Assembly: GCF_004331255.1 (NCBI RefSeq)
Contig: NZ_SJOF01000001.1
Span: 310,001-374,000, forward strand
Origin: Acinetobacter sp. ANC 4173
GTDB lineage: Bacteria > Pseudomonadota > Gammaproteobacteria > Pseudomonadales > Moraxellaceae
Direction of reading: 5' to 3'
Length of the DNA: 64,000 bases
In this document: positions 28,058-37,791 of the stretch, in pieces
How the letters are laid out: every line of letters starts with the position of its first letter
Numbering within the stretch: the first letter of the stretch is position 1
Translations under genes and position numbers: made by a program
Notes under the pieces: generated by a model
Databases searched by the model: none
What the model saw: the letters and a program-made list of their open reading frames with translations, nothing else
Told to the model about the DNA's origin: nothing

Positions 28058-30166
28058 ATGCTAGAGTTAGACAACAACTCTGTGGAGCAACACGATACAA
28101 CTGAAGAGCACCAAACTCAGATGCTTAAAACCCTAAGTTCTTTGGTGTATGGACAAGAATATTCTTCTCAGGCGGAATTACGTACGGTTTATCATGCCAT
28201 TACAGGTGAAGCGATTTACCAAGTCAGTAGCCATGGCATTAACACCAAAGCCGTTGTAGATTATGCGAAAAAGCAAGGGGCAGAAATTGCCACATGGACG
28301 TTCCACCAACGTGCCAATGCCTTAAAACAAGTGGCACAATATTTATTAGAGCGTAAAGAACACTATTACGAACTGGCTAAAGCAACGGGCTGTACCCGTA
28401 AAGATGCGTGGATTGATGTCGAAGGCGGCATTGGAACTTTGTTTGCCTACTCGAGCCTTGTGCGTCGTGAACTTAGTGATGAAACGGCACTGGTTGAAGA
28501 TGCATGGATTCCATTGTCTAAACACGGTAATTTTGGTGCTAAACATATTCTAACCGCTAAAGCGGGTGTGGCATTACATATTGATGCCTTCAACTTTCCA
28601 ATCTGGGGCATGTTAGAAAAAATTGCCCCAACACTTTTAGCAGGTGTGCCATGTATTGTGAAACCTGCAACCGAAGGTGCTGAACTTACCCATGCGGTGG
28701 TGAAAGATATCTTGGCAAGTGGCTTCCTACCAGCAGGTTCATTGCAGTTAATCTGTGGTCAAATTTATGATTTAATTGAACATCTAAACCCACAAGATAC
28801 TGTTACGTTCACAGGTTCAGCAGCTACAGGACAAAGCCTACGCGCGAATCCACACCTAAACCAATACTCAATTCCATTCTGTATGGAGGCCGATTCTGTC
28901 AACAGTGCGATTTTGACCGAACAAGCCAACGACGAAACCATTGATTTGTTTGTACGTGAAGTGTTCCGTGAAATGACCACCAAAGCAGGACAAAAATGTA
29001 CCGCGATCCGTCGCGCCTTTGTTCCCGTAGCTTTGCTCGACACCGTACAAACACGTTTAGTGGCTAAACTACAAAAAGTCGTGGTGGGCGACCCTGAAAT
29101 TGAGGGCGTGACCATGGGTGCTTTGGCGAGTGTGAAACAAAAGTTCAGCGTCGCTGAAAAAGTGGAACAACTCAGCCAAGATGCCAACGTGGTATTGGGT
29201 GGACACTTACGCCAAGACTTCGAAATTCAAGCAAAAAATCCTGAAAAAGGTGCTTTTTATCCACCCACTTTATTGCTGTGTGAACAACCGACTCAAGCCA
29301 AACATATTCACGAAGTGGAAGCATTTGGTCCAGTTTCTACCCTCATGCCGTATCAAAATCTGACTGAATTGGCAGATTTGGTGGCGCGTGGTGAAGGCAG
29401 CTTGGTGGCTTCTGTGGTGCGTAATGTCGATGAAAATATTGAAGCTCTAATTACCAAAATTGCCCCATGGCATGGTCGTGTACACATTCTGGATGCGGAA
29501 AGTGCGAAAGAAAGTACCGGACATGGTTCGCCACTTCCATACTTGGTGCATGGTGGTCCAGGACGTGCAGGTGGCGGTGAAGAACTTGGGGGTTTACGTG
29601 CCGTAAAACATTATATGCAACGTACCGCTTTACAAGGCTCACCAAATGCCATGACCCAAGTCGGTCATAGCTGGACAGCAGGTGCGCAAGTATTTGAAGA
29701 CCGCGTACATCCGTTCAAAAAAGACTTTGATGAACTGCGCGTGGGTGAACGTTTACTCACGGCACGTCGTACCGTAACCGAAGCCGACATTGTGAATTTT
29801 GCCTGCCTAAGTGGCGACCATTTCTATGCACACATGGATAAGATTGCTGCGGCTGACTCCTTGTTTGGTGATCGCGTGGCACATGGTTACTTCATTGTTT
29901 CGGCTGCCGCAGGCTTATTTGTCGATGCAGCAGCAGGTCCAGTCATTGCCAATTATGGTATGGATAACCTGCGTTTTGTCGAACCCGTGAAAATTGGCGA
30001 TACCATTCAAGTCGAATTGACCTGTAAGCAAAAAACACCAAAACCACTACGTGATCCAGAGCAAAAACCGCATGGTGTGGTGGTTTGGGACATTAAAGTC
30101 AAAAACCAACGTAATGAATTGGTGGCCACTTATGACATTTTGACCTTGGTTGAACGGGCTGCCTAA
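28058..30166 (+). CDS. paaZ: PaaZ, bifunctional ring-opening hydrolase/aldehyde dehydrogenase
   Basis: The 702-residue fusion enzyme opens oxepin-CoA and oxidises the resulting aldehyde. Residues of about 35-540 form an aldehyde dehydrogenase: [28 protein letters not shown], catalytic Cys in [17 protein letters not shown]. The C-terminal part is a MaoC-type hydratase domain ([19 protein letters not shown], then [15 protein letters not shown]). The start ATG follows AAAAGGAG by 7 bases. It diverges from paaA and ends at a strong palindromic terminator. In many Acinetobacter genomes paaZ takes this divergent place. Confidence 0.95.
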   Translation: MLELDNNSVEQHDTTEEHQTQMLKTLSSLVYGQEYSSQAELRTVYHAITGEAIYQVSSHGINTKAVVDYAKKQGAEIATWTFHQRANALKQVAQYLLERKEHYYELAKATGCTRKDAWIDVEGGIGTLFAYSSLVRRELSDETALVEDAWIPLSKHGNFGAKHILTAKAGVALHIDAFNFPIWGMLEKIAPTLLAGVPCIVKPATEGAELTHAVVKDILASGFLPAGSLQLICGQIYDLIEHLNPQDTVTFTGSAATGQSLRANPHLNQYSIPFCMEADSVNSAILTEQANDETIDLFVREVFREMTTKAGQKCTAIRRAFVPVALLDTVQTRLVAKLQKVVVGDPEIEGVTMGALASVKQKFSVAEKVEQLSQDANVVLGGHLRQDFEIQAKNPEKGAFYPPTLLLCEQPTQAKHIHEVEAFGPVSTLMPYQNLTELADLVARGEGSLVASVVRNVDENIEALITKIAPWHGRVHILDAESAKESTGHGSPLPYLVHGGPGRAGGGEELGGLRAVKHYMQRTALQGSPNAMTQVGHSWTAGAQVFEDRVHPFKKDFDELRVGERLLTARRTVTEADIVNFACLSGDHFYAHMDKIAAADSLFGDRVAHGYFIVSAAAGLFVDAAAGPVIANYGMDNLRFVEPVKIGDTIQVELTCKQKTPKPLRDPEQKPHGVVVWDIKVKNQRNELVATYDILTLVERAA

Positions 30167-30180
30167 GTCTGATGTATAAC

Positions 30181-30206
30181 AAAAGAGAATCATATGATTC
30201 TCTTTT
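30181..30206 (+). terminator. paaZ terminator
   Basis: A perfect 26-base palindrome (arms AAAAGAGAATCAT and ATGATTCTCTTTT) is followed by further T residues 12 bases after the paaZ stop. Confidence 0.85.
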
Positions 30207-30288
30207 TTTTATAATAAAAAATAAATGTATCTTTTTATCACAAAGTGATTGACCCCGCCTGATTTAACCCGTAGATTAAAAATAAGAC

Positions 30289-30325
30289 GATACACAATAA
30301 AAACAAAAATAAATATAAAAGTATC
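30289..30325. promoter_or_regulatory. Candidate PaaX operator upstream of the MFS gene
   Basis: GATAC (30289-30293) and GTATC (30321-30325) are separated by exactly 27 bases, as upstream of paaA. The stretch ACGATACACAA at the left arm is shared with the paaA copy, and both spacers are almost pure A+T. It ends 36 bases before the MFS start codon. Confidence 0.65.
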
Positions 30326-30361
30326 AAATAACCTCAAACAGTCAGCACAGGAAGTTGCGTG

Positions 30362-31804
30362 ATGAACGATAAATCCATCGATATAGAATTGGTTGAAAGG
30401 ACGATTCAACCAGAAACACAAAATTTTGAACACCACCCAGTTTCAAACCATTCGCCTACGCATGATGAAACGGCACAAACTCGTAGCAGTGCCTACCATT
30501 GGTATGTGGTGGTCATTTGTATGGTGGCCTACATTCTTTCTTTTGTAGATCGTCAAATTTTATCCTTGATGATTGAACCGATTAAGCATGACCTAATGCT
30601 GAGTGACACCCAATTCAGCTTGTTGCAAGGTTTAGCATTTTCATTGTTCTATGCTGTTATGGGTGTACCGATTGCAGCCCTTGCCGACAAAAAATCTCGG
30701 ATTAAAATTATTGCAATTGGGATTGCCTTCTGGAGTTTTGCTACGGCGGCCTGTGGTCTAAGCAAGAATTTTCTGCAAATGTTCCTGTCTCGTTTAGGTG
30801 TTGGTGCAGGTGAAGCAGCACTTTCTCCAGCCTTCTATTCGATTGTTGCAGACTTATTTCCAAAGGAAAAACTGGGGCGCGCCTTAGGTCTGTATGCGAT
30901 TGGTGCTTTTATTGGTTCAGGACTTGCCTTTTTAATTGGGGGGTATGTGATTGGTTTACTCAAAAATGTAAACTTGGTAAGTCTACCCTTGATTGGTGAG
31001 GTTAAAACATGGCAACTCACTTTTATGCTTGTTGGCTTACCGGGTGTATTATTGGCCTTACTGATGATTCTGACCGTGCGTGAACCTGAACGTAAAGGTT
31101 TGAAAATTGATCAAGATGGTCAAGTGCTAAAAGCCTCTTTCAAAAATTCGATTGCCTTCATTAAAACCCATAAAAAAACCTTCTTCTGTCATTTTATCGG
31201 CTTCTCTTTTTACACCATGATGCTGTACGCATTACTCGGTTGGGCACCAGCCTTCTATATGCGTAATCATGGCTTAGATGCCAGCCAAACCGGTTATATT
31301 CTTGGCACGATTATTTTGGTTGCCAATACCTCAGGCGCATTATTCTGCGGTTGGCTCATCGACTGGTTCTCTAAACGTGGTTATAGCGATGCAGCCATTC
31401 GTAGTGGCATGATTGGCTGTGCAGCCTTGATTATACCAAGCGTTTTATTCACCCAAGTTGATAATATGTATCTCTCATTTGCGCTAATTTTTGTGGCAAT
31501 GTTCTTCTCGACTTTTCCAATTCCAGCCTCAGCAGCAGCAACACAAATGCTCACGCCCAACCAGTTACGTGCCCAAGTTTCCGCCAAGTTCCTTTTGGTG
31601 TCAAACTTGATTGCTTTAGGCATTGGAACCACGGCAGTTGCTTTAATTACCGATAAATATTTCCAAAACACCGTGATGGTGGGCAATTCCATTTCAATTG
31701 TGAATGCTGTAGCAGGTGTACTCGGTACATTGTTACTATACAAAGGCTGCCAATATTATCGTGACAGTATTCAAGTGGAAAAACAGGCTGAACACGCACA
31801 ATAA
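30362..31804 (+). CDS. MFS transporter, probable phenylacetate-regulon permease
   Basis: I choose the ATG at 30362 (AGGAAG upstream) over a GTG one codon earlier, giving 480 residues. After a hydrophilic N-terminal stretch of about 45 residues, twelve membrane segments follow. The MFS loop motif is seen as GVPIAALADKKSRIK and, further on, FLSRLGVGAGEAALSPAFYS. The layout resembles spinster-like or aromatic-acid MFS carriers (VDRQILSLMIEPIKHDL in helix 1). Because it follows paaZ and shares the putative PaaX operator with paaA, I infer it imports phenylacetate or a related aromatic acid. Substrate is not proven by sequence. Confidence 0.8.
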   Translation: MNDKSIDIELVERTIQPETQNFEHHPVSNHSPTHDETAQTRSSAYHWYVVVICMVAYILSFVDRQILSLMIEPIKHDLMLSDTQFSLLQGLAFSLFYAVMGVPIAALADKKSRIKIIAIGIAFWSFATAACGLSKNFLQMFLSRLGVGAGEAALSPAFYSIVADLFPKEKLGRALGLYAIGAFIGSGLAFLIGGYVIGLLKNVNLVSLPLIGEVKTWQLTFMLVGLPGVLLALLMILTVREPERKGLKIDQDGQVLKASFKNSIAFIKTHKKTFFCHFIGFSFYTMMLYALLGWAPAFYMRNHGLDASQTGYILGTIILVANTSGALFCGWLIDWFSKRGYSDAAIRSGMIGCAALIIPSVLFTQVDNMYLSFALIFVAMFFSTFPIPASAAATQMLTPNQLRAQVSAKFLLVSNLIALGIGTTAVALITDKYFQNTVMVGNSISIVNAVAGVLGTLLLYKGCQYYRDSIQVEKQAEHAQ

Positions 31805-31826
31805 CGATGTGACATTCAATCTATAC

Positions 31827-31848
31827 AGCGAAAGGTTTGCCTTTCGCT
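31827..31848 (+). terminator. Terminator of the MFS gene
   Basis: A 9-base perfect stem (31827-31835 AGCGAAAGG with 31840-31848 CCTTTCGCT) has a 4-base loop and is followed by a T-rich run. Confidence 0.88.
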
Positions 31849-32085
31849 TTTTTATTTTTTCTCTCCAAATGAAATTTATTTTATCCGTCGTCTTTTAAAC
31901 CTTCATTCAGCTCGGCATCCCCTGCATCTTCATTCAAAGGAAAAAGGAGCTTTAAATCTCTATTTTATTGACTATTCATAATCATTTTTTAATTGATAAA
32001 AGAAATTGATTATGTCGAGACATCAATACCCTATCCCAACTCTACTGCTTGAGAAGATTGATTGTGCATCAGAATGATGGCAATA

Positions 32086-32122
32086 AATCTAGTATATTAA
32101 AATAATTCCAATATACTAGATT
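32086..32122. promoter_or_regulatory. Long inverted repeat, probable operator of the XRE regulator
   Basis: Perfect 13-base arms, AATCTAGTATATT (32086-32098) and its complement (32110-32122), enclose an 11-base spacer. The element lies 22 bases before the start codon of the XRE-cupin gene and has no T run, so it is not a terminator. It is the likely autoregulatory site. The rest of the 31849-32085 spacer shows nothing else. Confidence 0.7.
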
Positions 32123-32144
32123 AAGACTTTCATCAGGCTCAGGC

Positions 32145-32726
32145 ATGGACATTCATCAACAGATTTCTCAGCGTATTCGTGAACTACGAATGGCACGTGG
32201 TTATACCTTAGAAGAACTTGCTGCACGTAGTGAAGTTAGCCGCGCCATGATTTCCATGATTGAACGTGCTACAGCCAACCCGACTGCGGTGGTGTTGGAT
32301 AAACTTGCGAATGGATTGGATGTTTCGCTTGCCAGTTTATTTACAGGCACGAAAGCACCTACGCCTTTTAATCCACTTTTACGCCATGCGGAGCAACCTG
32401 TTTGGCAAGATCCTGAATCCGCATATATCCGTCGTAGTCTCACGCCTCAGGGAGAGGCTTCATCCACACAATTGGTCGAAGTACTTTTTCCAGCACAGGG
32501 ACGGGTCACCTATGATGTGCCACAACGTAATCACAGCATTCAACAGCAAATTTGGATCATTGCAGGACAATTGGATATTCAGTTGGGTGAACAAACTTAT
32601 CAATTGAATCAGGGTGATTGTCTTGCCATCTGTTTAGACCGTCCAATTATTTTTAGCAATCCTAAAGCGGAACCTTGTCATTATATTTTGGCGATTGAAG
32701 CTACTAAAAGCTCAATAAACACATAA
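32145..32726 (+). CDS. XRE-family regulator with cupin sensor domain
   Basis: The 193-residue protein has an N-terminal Cro/XRE helix-turn-helix (RIRELRMARGYTLEELAARS followed by SRAMISMIERATANPTAVVLDKLA, about 9-52) and a C-terminal cupin barrel (NHSIQQQIWIIAGQLDIQLG, then LNQGDCLAICLDRP). Such regulators often sense small metabolites. A perfect 13-base inverted repeat just upstream is the likely operator. The stop is 26 bases before the acetyltransferase gene, so the pair is an operon in which the regulator probably controls the acetyltransferase. Confidence 0.9.
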   Translation: MDIHQQISQRIRELRMARGYTLEELAARSEVSRAMISMIERATANPTAVVLDKLANGLDVSLASLFTGTKAPTPFNPLLRHAEQPVWQDPESAYIRRSLTPQGEASSTQLVEVLFPAQGRVTYDVPQRNHSIQQQIWIIAGQLDIQLGEQTYQLNQGDCLAICLDRPIIFSNPKAEPCHYILAIEATKSSINT

Positions 32727-32752
32727 ACTTTTCACCCTGCTTGGAGTTGCAT

Positions 32753-33304
32753 ATGTCGCAAAGTGAAGCCTCAGCAACCGAATTCGAACTCATTGACTGT
32801 AATGAAGCTGCGCATGCAGTTGCCATTCTAGACATTCTAAATGAAGCGATACTGAATTCCACCGCTCTATATGACTATCAGCCACGCACACTACAAAGTA
32901 TGCAAACATGGTTTGCCACCAAACGGCAGCATGGTTTCCCTGTGCTTGGCATCATCAACCCGACTGGGGAATTACTCGGTTTTGCGACATGGGGAACCTT
33001 TAGAGCCTTTCCCGCCTATAAATATACGGTTGAGCACAGTGTATATATTCATCATGCACATCGTGGTTGTGGACTGAGTAAAATCTTGATGCAAGCCCTA
33101 ATTGAAAAAGCACAACAGCAACAATTGCATGTGATCGTGGGCTGTATCGATGCCGACAATGCTGCCAGCATTCAATTACATCAAAAGCTCGGTTTTACCC
33201 ATTCAGGCACGATTCAACAGGCAGGGTTTAAATTTGGGCGTTGGTTAGATGCCGCATTTTACCAACTGACGCTTACGACCCCGCTACATCCTCAGGATGG
33301 TTAA
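32753..33304 (+). CDS. GNAT-family N-acetyltransferase (phosphinothricin acetyltransferase-like)
   Basis: I use the ATG at 32753, with GGAG 6 bases upstream; a TTG 12 bases earlier is less likely. The 183-residue enzyme shows FATWGTFRAFPAYKYTVEHSVYIHHAHRGCGLSKILMQALI, in which the R-G-x-G-x-S/A acetyl-CoA loop of GNAT proteins is seen (about 101-110). The C-terminal IQLHQKLGFTHSGTIQQAGFKFGRW is typical of Pat/YncA-type enzymes that acetylate phosphinothricin, methionine sulphone or similar amino acids. The substrate is inferred. It ends at a bidirectional terminator shared with pobA. Confidence 0.87.
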   Translation: MSQSEASATEFELIDCNEAAHAVAILDILNEAILNSTALYDYQPRTLQSMQTWFATKRQHGFPVLGIINPTGELLGFATWGTFRAFPAYKYTVEHSVYIHHAHRGCGLSKILMQALIEKAQQQQLHVIVGCIDADNAASIQLHQKLGFTHSGTIQQAGFKFGRWLDAAFYQLTLTTPLHPQDG

Positions 33305-33329
33305 ACTCAATTCCATCTCTTTAAAAATA

Positions 33330-33356
33330 AAAAAGAGAGCATTGTGCTCTCTTTTT
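33330..33356. terminator. Bidirectional terminator between GNAT gene and pobA
   Basis: A perfect 11-base stem (33330-33340 AAAAAGAGAGC with 33346-33356 GCTCTCTTTTT) with a 5-base loop lies between converging genes. Confidence 0.88.
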
Positions 33357-33373
33357 AGAATAGAAAAAACGGT

Positions 33374-34615
<1,242 letters not shown>

Positions 34616-34643
34616 TTAGATTACGCCGGGATGTTTTTTTGAG

Positions 34644-34699
34644 CTATATCGCCATATTGAAATTGACCGTATATCATTAGAGTTGTCCGTATATCGGAC
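34644..34699. promoter_or_regulatory. Candidate PobR operator region
   Basis: The pobA-pobR spacer holds two direct copies of CCGTATATC (34667-34675 and 34687-34695) spaced 20 bases apart, or two helical turns. The second also forms an inverted repeat GTCCG-N5-CGGAC (34685-34699). A third TATATC lies at 34645-34650. Acinetobacter IclR-type regulators PobR and PcaU are known to bind triple-repeat operators of this kind. Confidence 0.55.
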
Positions 34700-34729
34700 A
34701 AAAGTCATTCATTTTTCAGGATAAGCCGT

Positions 34730-35545
34730 ATGGAAGCTCAGCAGAACAAAGTCATACATCCACATTCACAAGACGTCATACTTCAAGCCGACTACATTGC
34801 AGGTTTAGCCAAAGGCTTACATATTTTGGAGGCCTTCGGAGTCGATCGACAACGCCTGAATGTGACCCAAGTGGCTGAACGCACAGGTATCAGCCGTACT
34901 GCGGCTAGACGGCATTTAAAAACCTTGAAATTTTTAGGTTATTTGGAAACCGATGAACATTATTTTTGGTTAACCCCGCGAGTCTTACGTTTTTCCAGTG
35001 CGTATTTAAGTTCAGCACATCTGCCTAAAGTGGCCCAATCTTTACTGAATTTACTGTGTGCACAGACATCTCTAACCTTTTCCATGGTGGTTTTAGATGA
35101 ACATGAAGTGGTGCCGATTGCCCGAAGCTATCTACCACAACAAGATCAGTTTCGGGTTAATCCGTATGGTATGCATTTGGGCAATCGCCTGCCTGCCCAT
35201 GCCACTTCAACAGGTAAAGTTTTACTAGCCGCTTTATCTACAGAAGCACAACACGCTTGGGTAGAAAAATACGGGCTAAAACGCTTAACCCCGCTCACCA
35301 TTACCGATAAAAATCAATTCTATGCCGAACTCGATAAAGTGGCTTTATCGGATTATTGCCTGTCGAAAGAAGAACATGAATTAGGCATTATTGCACTTGC
35401 TGTACCCGTATTAAATGCACAAGGTCAGACCATTGCCGCCATTAATTGTATGTCGCAAAGTAACCGCACCAGTGAAGAGTATTTAATTCAGCAAGTTTTA
35501 CCGTTGTTGAGACATGCGGCAAATGAATTGCGGGGCTTAATTTAA
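34730..35545 (+). CDS. pobR: PobR, IclR-family activator of pobA
   Basis: The 271-residue regulator has an N-terminal IclR winged helix (KGLHILEAFGVDRQRLNVTQVAERTGISRTAARRHLKTL, about 30-68) and a C-terminal effector domain with HATSTGKVLLAAL and EEHELGIIALAVPVLN. In Acinetobacter, PobR binds 4-hydroxybenzoate and activates pobA. The divergent placement with repeat-rich spacer and the usual length fit this. It could in principle be a related PcaU-type regulator, but pobA adjacency makes pobR much more likely. Confidence 0.92.
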   Translation: MEAQQNKVIHPHSQDVILQADYIAGLAKGLHILEAFGVDRQRLNVTQVAERTGISRTAARRHLKTLKFLGYLETDEHYFWLTPRVLRFSSAYLSSAHLPKVAQSLLNLLCAQTSLTFSMVVLDEHEVVPIARSYLPQQDQFRVNPYGMHLGNRLPAHATSTGKVLLAALSTEAQHAWVEKYGLKRLTPLTITDKNQFYAELDKVALSDYCLSKEEHELGIIALAVPVLNAQGQTIAAINCMSQSNRTSEEYLIQQVLPLLRHAANELRGLI

Positions 35546-35640
35546 AACACCCTCAGACTTAAGCCCTACTCAGACAACTCAATATTGGACCTTTAATTTA
35601 GCAAATGTAACTGAACAAATAGCACCTATGTATGCAGCAT

Positions 35641-35673
35641 AAAAAAAGCCACGGCAATTGCATGGCTTTTTTT
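35641..35673. terminator. Bidirectional terminator after pobR
   Basis: An 11-base stem (35641-35651 AAAAAAAGCCA with 35663-35673 TGGCTTTTTTT) lies between converging genes. Confidence 0.85.
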
Positions 35674-35708
35674 CAATTTTATGAGATAAAAATAAGTGCT
35701 ATACCCGC

Positions 35709-36308
35709 TTATTTCACAGGAATCATAAGATGTTGATAAGGGGTTCCTGACCACATGATATAAGGAACTGTGGTATCAGGTTGAGCACTTTTCGGATACA
35801 TATCATAAAAACTTTGTGATGCACCTACAATCATGACATGCGGACCTGTTTCCACCCAATGATTGTTTGCGGTTGGTTTAGTGGCATAGGGGTCGACATT
35901 GCTCGCGTCAGTCCCTCCCATAAGCATGTACATAAAACCAATTTTACCTTCTACTGGTTTTTTATGACCAATCCAAGCTTCTGCCCATGCTAATGCAGCG
36001 GGGTCCATACACATGGGGTCTGGGCCAGGTGTTGCAGGATTATCGGGCATGCAGGTAAAGTTATTTTTTCCTTTACGCAAAACACGCATTTTTCCATTGG
36101 CATCCATTACCACGATAGTCGCTTCTGCACTGACATTCATTGGTGCCGCACTCATAGCACTCATCATCGCTTTTTTATCATTCGCGGAATGCGAGCTATG
36201 CATTGCCATCATGTCCATACCAGAACCGTTGTGATCATCCATAGCGAAAGTCATGGAGGACAATAAAGAAATACATCCAGCAGTTATTAAAAATTTGAGG
36301 AAATTCAT
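35709..36308 (-). CDS. Exported Met/His-rich protein of unknown function
   Basis: I place the start at the ATG at 36306-36308, preceded by GGAGGA at ideal spacing; a longer frame starting at 36419 lacks this and would bury the signal peptide. The 199-residue product has a signal peptide (MNFLKFLITAGCISLLSSMTFA). A Met/His/Ser-rich stretch follows (GMDMMAMHSSHS and MMSAMSAAP), then a globular part with a Cys pair (CMPDNPATPGPDPMC) and the phrases GPHVMIVG and PYIMWSGTPYQHLMIPV. The Met/His-rich segment suggests soft-metal binding, for example copper, but that is inference. Confidence 0.75.
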   Translation of the reverse strand: MNFLKFLITAGCISLLSSMTFAMDDHNGSGMDMMAMHSSHSANDKKAMMSAMSAAPMNVSAEATIVVMDANGKMRVLRKGKNNFTCMPDNPATPGPDPMCMDPAALAWAEAWIGHKKPVEGKIGFMYMLMGGTDASNVDPYATKPTANNHWVETGPHVMIVGASQSFYDMYPKSAQPDTTVPYIMWSGTPYQHLMIPVK

Positions 36309-36623
36309 GGCATATCCTCCGATTTTGAGGTTAGATGGGTAATGCCAACATACGTTCTGCACTACACTTGCCATAGCTTTTAAAAATGGAATGAAACTCA
36401 AGATTATCATTCTTGTCATGTCTATTTTTTAACCACAACAAGACAAAGTCAATATCATGGATACCTTATATTACAAAACAAAAGTTTAGATAAAAATCAG
36501 TACTATGGTACTTCACTCAATTCATTCCGTGTTTCTTTTTGCTTTATATAATTTTCGGAATTTTGTATGACTAATAATACTACTACACAAACAAGCCAAT
36601 TATTAATCTTGGAAAGCATCGGC
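36309..36623. other. Spacer left of the T6SS island
   Basis: No complete gene is seen. A plus-strand frame of 26 codons (36567-36647, beginning MTNNTTTQTSQLL) runs into the decayed immunity-gene remnant and may be the start of a gene cut off at the island edge, or chance. Confidence 0.3.
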
Positions 36624-36848
36624 TTAAGCAGGATTCGAGCTAATTAGAAAATCTTTTTCGGATAAATCTAGCTCCCTTAAACTACTAAAAAATTCTTGAT
36701 CATACGCATCTTTTTTTTTGGTCAGTTATATTGTTATCAGACATTGCGATTTCTCCATTAGATTGATATTTCTGTCCATGATTAGTCGACTTATCACAAC
36801 CAATCAATAAAATACTAGTCCCAAAAACATACAGATATTTTTTACCAT
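36624..36848 (-). pseudogene. Decayed second copy of the T6SS immunity lipoprotein
   Basis: The start (ATG at 36846-36848) overlaps the stop of the decayed effector copy in the same ATGGTAA arrangement as the intact pair. Restoring one A in an A run gives MVKKYLYVFGTSILLIGCDKS, a lipoprotein signal with an LIGC lipobox. After another A-run frameshift it reads DAYDQEFFSSLRELDLSEKDFLI. This aligns with NIADEQFLRSLENFQISEEDFLL of the intact immunity protein (37156-37791). The copy then ends at a stop at 36624, so most of the protein is gone. At least two frameshifts plus the truncation make it non-functional. Confidence 0.7.
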
Positions 36849-37149
36849 GTGACAGGATCCTGATCATTAGCTGTTGGAAGAAAACTATCTATTAACTTCT
36901 TTGGGTCTTCTTTTGTATATTTTATAGGATTAGGTGGGAATACTTTATATGGTACCTCTATTTTTTTAAATCATCAAAAAGCCGATAAGGAGTAACTGCT
37001 TTAATATATACATAATAAGTTCCCGTTTTCCCTTTATCTTTTGGCAACTCAGGTATATAAGGTCTTAATATCTGTAGCATTGTTTCTGCACATGTATTAT
37101 TTGTTATTCCGCTATATACGATTCTGCCTTTGGAATGTTTATGTAACAA
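36842..37149 (-). pseudogene. Truncated, frameshifted second copy of the T6SS effector C-terminus
   Basis: This stretch encodes GRIVYSGITNNTCAETMLQ and the following region almost identically to residues 135-190 of the intact effector (37785-38474). The frame stops at 36958 after DDLKK, in a run of seven A residues. Shifting by one base restores VPYKVFPPNPIKYTKEDPKK and the effector's closing Trp-stop at 36842. The first half of the effector is missing. It starts directly after the intact immunity gene, so it is the leftover of a tandem effector-immunity duplication, or a C-terminal toxin cassette awaiting recombination. Confidence 0.75.
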
Positions 37150-37155
37150 AGCCGT

Positions 37156-37791
37156 TTAGTCTAAAAATATTCTAAAAATATAAAATTCTTTTGGTGGAGC
37201 ATTATCAATATTATCTTTTCCATAAACTTCATATTTAAATTTTCCATCTGTTAACTGGTATTCAAATATTTGATTTGAATCATCTGGAAGTTCTTTTTTG
37301 ATAACTTTTAAACCTAGTTGATCTAAAGTATTTAATTTATATTCTTTTAAAATTAAAGCTCCAGCGCTTGGATAGTCTATGCTAATATAAATTAGTTTAT
37401 TATTTTCTTTTTCATATTTTAAATTAACTTCAATTTCAGGATAATTAGGAATATTTGCATAATTATACGAAACTTCAGGATCGTTAAAGTCCTTACTATA
37501 CATTATTTCCTTCTTTCCTAAAACGGGATCAATTTCTTTAAAATCAGCTTTATTCGCTGTTTCAATTACGTATTTTGCAATTAATAAAAAGTCTTCTTCA
37601 GAAATTTGAAAATTTTCTAAACTTCTTAAAAACTGTTCATCAGCAATATTTTTTTCTTCCTTTGTCATTTGAACTTCAGACACGTTATGTTCCTCTTTGG
37701 TACTATTCATATTCTCTTTCATATGAGAAGGTTGGCTACAGGCCAATAAAAACAAGCTTATCGCTAAACTAAAAGTAATTTTATTTACCAT
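37156..37791 (-). CDS. Probable T6SS immunity lipoprotein
   Basis: The 211-residue protein begins with a lipoprotein signal (ITFSLAISLFLLAC, lipobox LLAC, about residues 5-18), so it should be anchored in the periplasm. That fits an antidote against an effector delivered to the periplasm. The rest is highly charged, with Lys/Glu-rich helices and a C-terminal beta region (KFKYEVYGKDN). Its ATG overlaps the effector stop (TGGTAA/ATGGTA), a classic effector-immunity coupling. I recognise no named family. The A+T-rich codon usage differs from the housekeeping genes around it. Confidence 0.7.
   Translation of the reverse strand: MVNKITFSLAISLFLLACSQPSHMKENMNSTKEEHNVSEVQMTKEEKNIADEQFLRSLENFQISEEDFLLIAKYVIETANKADFKEIDPVLGKKEIMYSKDFNDPEVSYNYANIPNYPEIEVNLKYEKENNKLIYISIDYPSAGALILKEYKLNTLDQLGLKVIKKELPDDSNQIFEYQLTDGKFKYEVYGKDNIDNAPPKEFYIFRIFLD

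Noticed and set aside
28765..29187. Minus-strand open frame of 140 codons inside paaZ
   Set aside because: It lies wholly within a secure gene and its Ser/Cys/Thr-rich translation looks like an antisense shadow.
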